Assembly (NCBI GenBank): GCA_963627465.1
Contig: CAVGBO010000016.1
Span: forward strand, 17,312 to 81,311
Length of the DNA stretch: 64,000 nt
Reading direction: 5' to 3'
Source: CAKUFA01 sp963627465
GTDB taxonomy: Bacteria > Bacillota > Clostridia > Christensenellales > Aristaeellaceae
A program made the translations under genes and the position numbers. The notes under the pieces were generated by a model, which was given only the letters and a program-made list of their open reading frames with translations, was not told the DNA's origin and searched no databases. This document shows positions 59,654 to 64,000 of this stretch, piece after piece; the stretch's first letter is position 1; every line of letters begins with the position of its first letter.

Positions 59654-59679
59654 AACATTTGAGCATTTGTTCACATGTT
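59654..59679 (-). promoter_or_regulatory. 12-2-12 ArsR/SmtB-type operator
   Basis: AACATTTGAGCA (59654-59665) and TGTTCACATGTT (59668-59679) form a 12-2-12 imperfect palindrome with 10 of 12 pairs and the TGAxCA-N2-TGTTCA core bound by SmtB/CzrA/CadC repressors. It starts at the base next to the -10 and covers the likely transcription start of the metal ATPase gene. Confidence 0.72.
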
Positions 59680-59707
59680 ATTATACACCTTTTCATGCCC
59701 CTGTCAA
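59680..59707 (-). promoter_or_regulatory. promoter of the metal ATPase gene
   Basis: On the minus strand consensus TTGACA (59707-59702) and TATAAT (59685-59680) are 16 bp apart. Both hexamers are perfect, so a repressor is expected to be needed. Confidence 0.85.
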
Positions 59708-59740
59708 TCACCCTTTCTATTTTTCTTCAGCTTTTTGCAG

Positions 59741-59771
59741 AAAAAACCCGGACAGGATGTTCCTGCCCGGG
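59741..59771 (-). terminator. terminator of the DUF6591-like gene
   Basis: An 11-bp stem with one mismatch (59771-59761 with 59757-59747) and a 3-base loop is followed on the minus strand by TTTTTT. It ends 20 bases after the stop of the secreted protein gene. Confidence 0.88.
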
Positions 59772-59790
59772 CAAAGGTTCATCAACTTTC

Positions 59791-60225
59791 TTATTGTGTG
59801 GAGACGGTCATCAGCTTCACCGTAATGTTGCTCATCACGTAGGTATAGTAGGCAAGGTCGCCGTTGCTCATTTCGCTTTCCTCTTCCTCCAGATTGCTCA
59901 GAGCCGCCATAGTTTCCGCATACTGGGTCATGAAGGAGGCGTACTTCATCATGTCTGTAGGATTTTGCATGAAGGCAATGTACTCATCGAAGAAGGCTTC
60001 GTACTCGTCCATCACCTGCTTAAACTTGACATGCACCTCCACCTTGGTGCCATTGATGTCAGCCGTCACCGTATCCCCGGTAAAGTATTCCCCATCCGTT
60101 TCCGTCGTTTCGGTTTTGCCGCCGCCAAAGATGCCGCCGAGGAAATCCCCAAGACCGTCTGCCGAGGCAGGGACGGTCAAGGCCAACATCATCACCGCAC
60201 ACACCAGTGCAAAAAATCTCTTCAT
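59791..60225 (-). CDS. small secreted protein, DUF6591-like
   Basis: A 144-residue exported protein. Signal peptide residues 1-22 end in ASA before DGLGDFLGG. A Gly/Thr linker precedes a helical domain with YEAFFDEYIAFMQNPTDMMKYASFMTQYAET, which resembles the DUF6591 pattern (YxxFFDEYxxFM...YxxFMxxY). The function is unknown. AAAGGAGGT precedes the ATG, which overlaps the previous gene's stop by 4 bp, so it is co-expressed with the membrane protein at 60222-60881. Confidence 0.75.
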   Translation of the reverse strand: MKRFFALVCAVMMLALTVPASADGLGDFLGGIFGGGKTETTETDGEYFTGDTVTADINGTKVEVHVKFKQVMDEYEAFFDEYIAFMQNPTDMMKYASFMTQYAETMAALSNLEEEESEMSNGDLAYYTYVMSNITVKLMTVSTQ

Positions 60226-60881
60226 TGATAAGCTACCTCCTTTGCTTCCTTCTTGACCCCCAGCAGGCCAAAGAACATGCCGAACCCATACAGAATCTCC
60301 GCTGCCACCGGCAAGGCCGTCAAAAGATCCCGAATATTTCTGAAGGATGCCGTGGTGTACCCTTGCCCGTACGCCTTGATGATGGTGCTGATTTGTGTTG
60401 CGCCGGATGCATTGGCAAGCATAGCCAACAAGGAAGCAATGGCTGCAATGATTGCCAGCGGACGATTGCTCCGCAAAATAGACAGAATCGCCAACAGGGG
60501 TACGACCAGATCCGCCAAGAAAGTGGTCAGATTACTGCCCCCTGTTGCTCCCTGAAAGACAAGCACTGCCGTATCCTTGTACACATACACCAGCCAAGCT
60601 GCCACCAGCAGAGCGCTCATCACCATGCCGCCCATTTTTCCCTTGGCCTGTGCAGAAAACATTTCAACGAAGAACAAAGGCATTGCCGCAGAACCTAACA
60701 CCATTACTTCCGCCATCAGCAGCTGATTGGACATGTTAAGGGTTTCCCACACATCCGCGGTGGATGTGGCAATCGTCCCAAGTCCAACGAAGATGCACGC
60801 CACGAATCCCAGCCATGCCAGAAAGGATACCACCAGCAGAATGTTCCCGGTCTTGGTCAGTTTGCCAAGCTTCTTTTTCAC
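60222..60881 (-). CDS. hypothetical multi-span membrane protein (219 aa)
   Basis: I do not recognise this protein. It has about six hydrophobic segments (near 12-35, 55-75, 85-105, 118-138, 142-165 and 190-208), short polar loops and a basic N-terminus. The frame extends to an ATG at 60905, but the GTG at 60881 has GGGAGG eight bases upstream and no comparable site precedes the ATG. Its stop is coupled to the secreted DUF6591-like gene, so the two may act together at the membrane; this is inferred from position. Confidence 0.7.
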   Translation of the reverse strand: MKKKLGKLTKTGNILLVVSFLAWLGFVACIFVGLGTIATSTADVWETLNMSNQLLMAEVMVLGSAAMPLFFVEMFSAQAKGKMGGMVMSALLVAAWLVYVYKDTAVLVFQGATGGSNLTTFLADLVVPLLAILSILRSNRPLAIIAAIASLLAMLANASGATQISTIIKAYGQGYTTASFRNIRDLLTALPVAAEILYGFGMFFGLLGVKKEAKEVAYQ

Positions 60882-61006
60882 AGGTTGCGCCTCCCACTTT
60901 TTCATCGGCTGTGGCCATCAGCCTTTGTCTGTGTTGATCCATGCCTCTATGATAGGATCATTCATTCCCCTTTTTGTCTATCTTCGTATTCTTTTTGTCG
61001 TTCCCC

Positions 61007-61035
61007 TTGACAATTTTGTCAAATGACTTCATACT
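61007..61035 (+). promoter_or_regulatory. promoter of the second polar amino acid importer
   Basis: A perfect TTGACA (61007-61012) and CATACT (61030-61035) are 17 bp apart, about 30 bases before the permease start. Confidence 0.6.
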
Positions 61036-61066
61036 CCTATCGTACCGATGCGAAAGAGGGTTTGCT

Positions 61067-61738
61067 ATGAGCGAAAAAGTGTTCAACCTGCTGGTGGATT
61101 CTTTCGGAAAGATTCTGCTGCCCGGGTTGACCATGACCATTCCGTTAACGATTCTTTCCTTTACCTTCGCCATGATCATCGCCATTGCCGTTGCCCTGGT
61201 GCAGTATGCCAAGGTGCCGGTTTTGACCCCGCTGGCAAGGTTTTATATCTGGATCATCCGTGGCACGCCATTACTGGTGCAGCTATTTGTGGTGTTTTAC
61301 GGCCTGCCGGATGTGGGCATTATCCTGGATCCTTTCCCGGCGGCAGTCATCGTCTTCTCCATTAACGAAGGTGCTTACTGTGCTGAAACTATGCGTGCCG
61401 CGCTGGAATCCGTGCCTGTGGGGCAGATTGAAGCAGGGTACTGTGTGGGCATGAGCTATATGCAGATCATGCGGCGCATCGTCCTCCCCCAGGCACTGCG
61501 CACCGCCTTCCCGCCTCTGTCCAACTCCCTGATCTCCATGGTGAAGGACACTTCCCTGGCCTCCAACATTACGGTGATGGAAATGTTCATGGCCACCCAG
61601 CGGATCGCCGCCCGAACCTACGAAATGCTGCCCCTGTACTGCGAAGTCGGGCTGATCTATCTCCTCTTTTCCACGGTGCTGACACGCCTGCAGCGCATTG
61701 GAGAAAAGCGGCTGTCCGCCTATGGACGAAAGGAGTGA
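61067..61738 (+). CDS. polar amino acid ABC transporter permease
   Basis: A 223-residue membrane subunit of a second polar amino acid importer, with about five hydrophobic segments. The N-terminal GLTMTIPLTILSFTFAMIIA, the RGTPLLVQLFVVFYGLP motif, and the docking loop GQIEAGYCVGMSYMQIMRRI, ending in VLPQALR, are typical. The frame is open upstream; AAAGAGGG fits the ATG at 61067. Gene order here is permease-ATPase-binding protein, the reverse of the importer at the left edge. Confidence 0.93.
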   Translation: MSEKVFNLLVDSFGKILLPGLTMTIPLTILSFTFAMIIAIAVALVQYAKVPVLTPLARFYIWIIRGTPLLVQLFVVFYGLPDVGIILDPFPAAVIVFSINEGAYCAETMRAALESVPVGQIEAGYCVGMSYMQIMRRIVLPQALRTAFPPLSNSLISMVKDTSLASNITVMEMFMATQRIAARTYEMLPLYCEVGLIYLLFSTVLTRLQRIGEKRLSAYGRKE

Positions 61739-61742
61739 GTCC

Positions 61743-62504
61743 ATGCTGGAAGTACGCAACATTCGCAAATCCTTCGGGGATTTGCCGGTGCTCAAGGATG
61801 TCAGCCTGAAGGTTGACAAAGGGGACGTGATTGCCATCCTTGGTCCCAGTGGATCAGGGAAGACCACCCTCCTGCGCTGCCTGAACTTTCTGGAGCAGGC
61901 CGATGGCGGAGAAATGACCTTTGACGGGGAAACTTTCCACTTTGGGCAGGTCAGCAAAAAGGACATTAACCGCCTGCGGAAAAAAACAGCGTTCGTATTT
62001 CAGAACTACAACCTGTTTGCCAACAAAACAGCGTTGCAGAACGTAACGGAAGGACTGATTGTTGCCCGGAAGATGCCCCGTGACAAGGCTGAAAAGCTGG
62101 GCATGGATATGCTGGACAAGGTAGGCTTGGCCGACTGGAGCAAGCATTATCCCAATCAACTGTCCGGCGGTCAGCAGCAGCGTGTGGCCATTGCCCGTGC
62201 GCTGGCGACCCAGCCGGAAATCATCTACTTTGACGAACCCACCTCCGCCCTAGACCCGGAATTAACAGGCGAGGTGCTTTCGGTTATGCGTGACCTTGCA
62301 CAGGAAGGCATGACCATGCTGGTGGTAACCCACGAGATGGGCTTTGCCCGGAATGTATCTCAACGAGTGGTGTTCATGGAAAATGGGGTAGTGGTGGAAA
62401 CAGCCCCTGCTCACAACTTCTTCGATCACCCTCAGCAGGAGCGAACCCGTGCCTTTCTACGTATGCTGGATCACCAAGAAATCAAGGAGGAAAAGGAAAA
62501 ATGA
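61743..62504 (+). CDS. polar amino acid ABC transporter ATP-binding protein
   Basis: A 253-residue ATPase (GlnQ/TcyC-like). Walker A GPSGSGKTT is near residues 35-43, the signature is LSGGQQQR, Walker B IIYFDEPTSALDPE, and VTHEMGFA carries the switch His. AAAGGAGTGAG precedes the ATG at 61743, 4 bp after the permease stop. Its own stop overlaps the binding protein start by 4 bp. Confidence 0.95.
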   Translation: MLEVRNIRKSFGDLPVLKDVSLKVDKGDVIAILGPSGSGKTTLLRCLNFLEQADGGEMTFDGETFHFGQVSKKDINRLRKKTAFVFQNYNLFANKTALQNVTEGLIVARKMPRDKAEKLGMDMLDKVGLADWSKHYPNQLSGGQQQRVAIARALATQPEIIYFDEPTSALDPELTGEVLSVMRDLAQEGMTMLVVTHEMGFARNVSQRVVFMENGVVVETAPAHNFFDHPQQERTRAFLRMLDHQEIKEEKEK

Positions 62505-63286
62505 AGAAATTACTTTGCCTGACCATGGCACTGTTCCTGGCACTGGCCGCACTGCCTGCCTTTGCGGAGGATGGTGACCTGCTGAGCCGCATTCAGCAGA
62601 AGGGCGAAATCATTATCGCCACTGAAGGCGCATGGGCTCCCTGGACCTATCACGATGAAAATGACACCCTGGTCGGCTTTGACGTGGAAGTAGCCCAGGC
62701 CATTGCCGCCAAGCTGGGTGTCACCGCCACCTTTGTGGAAACCGAGTGGGACGGCATCTTCGCCGGACTGGATGCACAGCGTTACGACATTGCCGCCAAC
62801 GGTGTGGAAATCACTGATGAACGGAGTGAAAAGTACGACTTCTCCACTCCTTATGGCTACATCCGCACGGCATTGGTGGTGCGTGGCGACAATGACACCA
62901 TCACGTCCTTTGAGGATCTGAGCGGCAAGAAGACCGCCAACTCCATCGCCAGCACCTACATGATTCTGGCGGAAAGCTATGGTGCCACCGCCGTTGGTGT
63001 GGATACGCTGGATCAGACCATTCAGATGGTGCTGTCCGGCCGGGCTGACGCAACGCTGAATGCGGAAGTATCCGTGTACGACTACCTGAGCGTCCATCCC
63101 GATGCCAACATCAAGATTGTTGCCCTGACAGAGGAAGCCTCCCAGGTGGCATTGCCTGTCCGTAAGGGTGAGGATTCCGCTACCCTGCTGGCAGCTATCA
63201 ATCAGGCGATCGAGGAGCTGGCCAACGAGGGCGAGTTGACCCGCATTTCCGAAAAGTACTTCGGCAAGGACATTACGCAGAAGTAA
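62501..63286 (+). CDS. polar amino acid ABC transporter substrate-binding protein
   Basis: A 261-residue secreted type 3 binding protein. The signal peptide ends near AFA-ED (residue 22-24); there is no lipobox. The mature part shows GAWAPWTYHDENDTLVGFDVEVAQAIAAKLG, and NGVEITDERSEKYDFSTPY contains the Arg that clamps the ligand carboxylate. The closing helix resembles that of the partial protein at the left edge. It is coupled to its ATPase and permease. The specific amino acid is not evident. Confidence 0.94.
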   Translation: MKKLLCLTMALFLALAALPAFAEDGDLLSRIQQKGEIIIATEGAWAPWTYHDENDTLVGFDVEVAQAIAAKLGVTATFVETEWDGIFAGLDAQRYDIAANGVEITDERSEKYDFSTPYGYIRTALVVRGDNDTITSFEDLSGKKTANSIASTYMILAESYGATAVGVDTLDQTIQMVLSGRADATLNAEVSVYDYLSVHPDANIKIVALTEEASQVALPVRKGEDSATLLAAINQAIEELANEGELTRISEKYFGKDITQK

Positions 63287-63308
63287 TCAAGGCATGAGGC
63301 GCTGTCTA

Positions 63309-63339
63309 GACAGCCTCCGCAGGAGGCTGTCCTTTTTTT
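63309..63339 (+). terminator. terminator of the second polar amino acid importer
   Basis: A perfect 10-bp stem (63309-63318 with 63322-63331), GCA loop and seven T residues follow the binding protein stop. A 14-base palindrome (63301-63314) overlaps the left arm. Confidence 0.93.
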
Positions 63340-63429
63340 GCATATTCTGGAACAGCACCCTACGCTTGCATTTCATTGTTGGTTGTGTGCATGGCACATC
63401 ATTTACAAAGCAAAGGAGTGTTGGTTCCC

Positions 63430-64000
63430 ATGAAAGATTCTCTGGCAAAGATGTGGGCTTCTTTGAAGTCTGGCTTCCGCAAGCTTTTCACCCTTGCCCA
63501 CACCCATCAAAAGGTGACAGGCTATGTGATTGTTGCTGTGGTGCTGGTCGTGATCGGGCTCTGCGTCTATAGCACGTTCTTCCAGAGTCAAGGCATTTCT
63601 TCCAAGGCCGTGGAGCAGCGGATGCAGGACATTGGTGAGCTGGCTACCCAGGAAGCATACGTAACCATTGTCAACAAAGATGCGTCGAAGGCCAAGCTGT
63701 TTGGCATTGATGTTCCCTTGACGGACTCCAAGTACATCTTCAGCTATGATGTAACGATCAAGGCAGGGCTGAATTTCGCCGATATTTCTCTGACTGTGGA
63801 TGAGCAGCACAAAATTGTTACCGTGTCACTCCCGGAAGTGACGATTTTAGAAACATCCCTTGACCTGGACTCTTTGGAAGTGTACGACGAATCCAGCAAC
63901 ATTTTTAACCCGCTGAAGATTTCCCAGATGAATGCCAATCAGCAACTGATGGAAGAGCAGGGCAAGGAAAAGGCACTGAACATGGGCATTCTGGAGGCAG
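63430..64000 (+). CDS. DUF4230-like membrane-anchored protein, N-terminal part
   Basis: The frame is open from ATG 63430 to the window edge (190 codons). AAAGGAGTG lies about 11 bases upstream. A short basic N-terminus is followed by one helix (about 31-50) and an extracellular part with QRMQDIGELATQEAYVTIV, then YDVTIKAGLNFADISLTVDE and VTVSLPEVTIL, the arrangement of DUF4230 proteins. Their role is unknown. The C-terminus lies outside the window. Confidence 0.75.
   Translation, partial: MKDSLAKMWASLKSGFRKLFTLAHTHQKVTGYVIVAVVLVVIGLCVYSTFFQSQGISSKAVEQRMQDIGELATQEAYVTIVNKDASKAKLFGIDVPLTDSKYIFSYDVTIKAGLNFADISLTVDEQHKIVTVSLPEVTILETSLDLDSLEVYDESSNIFNPLKISQMNANQQLMEEQGKEKALNMGILEA

Overview
The window looks like chromosomal DNA from a fermentative member of the Bacillota, most likely class Clostridia. 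The support is a GC-rich (roughly mid-50s %) genome with strong AGGAGG-type ribosome sites, frequent GTG and TTG starts, the tilS-hpt-ftsH and yicC-gmk-rpoZ-coaBC gene orders, rsfS next to nadD/yqeK, a group III phosphofructokinase, and many ABC importers with secreted binding proteins. I cannot name a species. I saw no tRNA, rRNA, CRISPR array, insertion sequence or prophage; the region reads as stable core and transport DNA. About 61 genes are called, the first and last cut by the window edges.

Layout. 1-1947: end of a polar amino acid ABC importer. 2191-6988: complete branched-chain amino acid importer livJHMGF. 7019-9488 (minus): QueG-like Fe-S protein, metallo-hydrolase, an unknown protein and a DUF1934 protein. 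9648-12309: MATE exporter, ABM-fold monooxygenase, class II fructose-bisphosphate aldolase. 12387-20333 (minus): a six-gene transport cluster that mixes a sugar-type importer (very large binding protein plus two permeases) with a MacA-like adaptor and a MacB-like permease, and contains no ATPase. 20487-28806 (minus): VanW protein, PHP phosphoesterase, ftsH, hpt, tilS and a Gln-rich repeat membrane protein. 29073-30666 (minus): rsfS and a fused nadD-yqeK. 30866-31324: tadA. 31640-41153: a ten-gene Mrp/Mbh-like cation antiporter operon with four antiporter-type subunits and no hydrogenase genes. 41220-42566 (minus): brnQ. 42740-47852: CapA-like protein, surE, SulP transporter, and a MarR regulator coupled to a DegV/FakB fatty-acid-binding protein. 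47916-50379 (minus): HerA-like ATPase and a prolyl-tRNA-editing-like protein. 50522-51592: phosphofructokinase. 51643-52101 (minus): DUF523. 52282-54129: pseudouridine catabolism. 54313-57309: yicC-gmk-rpoZ-coaBC. 57377-60881 (minus): a metal P-type ATPase, a secreted DUF6591-like protein and a membrane protein. 61067-63286: second polar amino acid importer. 63430-end: start of a DUF4230-like protein.

How the genes work together. Three amino acid ABC systems, BrnQ and the Mrp-type complex point to a cell that lives on imported amino acids and on ion gradients. Aldolase and phosphofructokinase supply glycolysis. The MarR-degV pair carries two FabT-like palindromes and probably senses acyl chains while controlling uptake of exogenous fatty acids. 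The metal ATPase has a 12-2-12 operator of the ArsR/SmtB kind over its promoter, but no regulator gene beside it. The most unusual parts are the ATPase-less mixed transport cluster, whose MacB-like permease ends in what looks like an SCP2/Eis-type domain, and the Mrp-like operon with four ion-pumping subunits.
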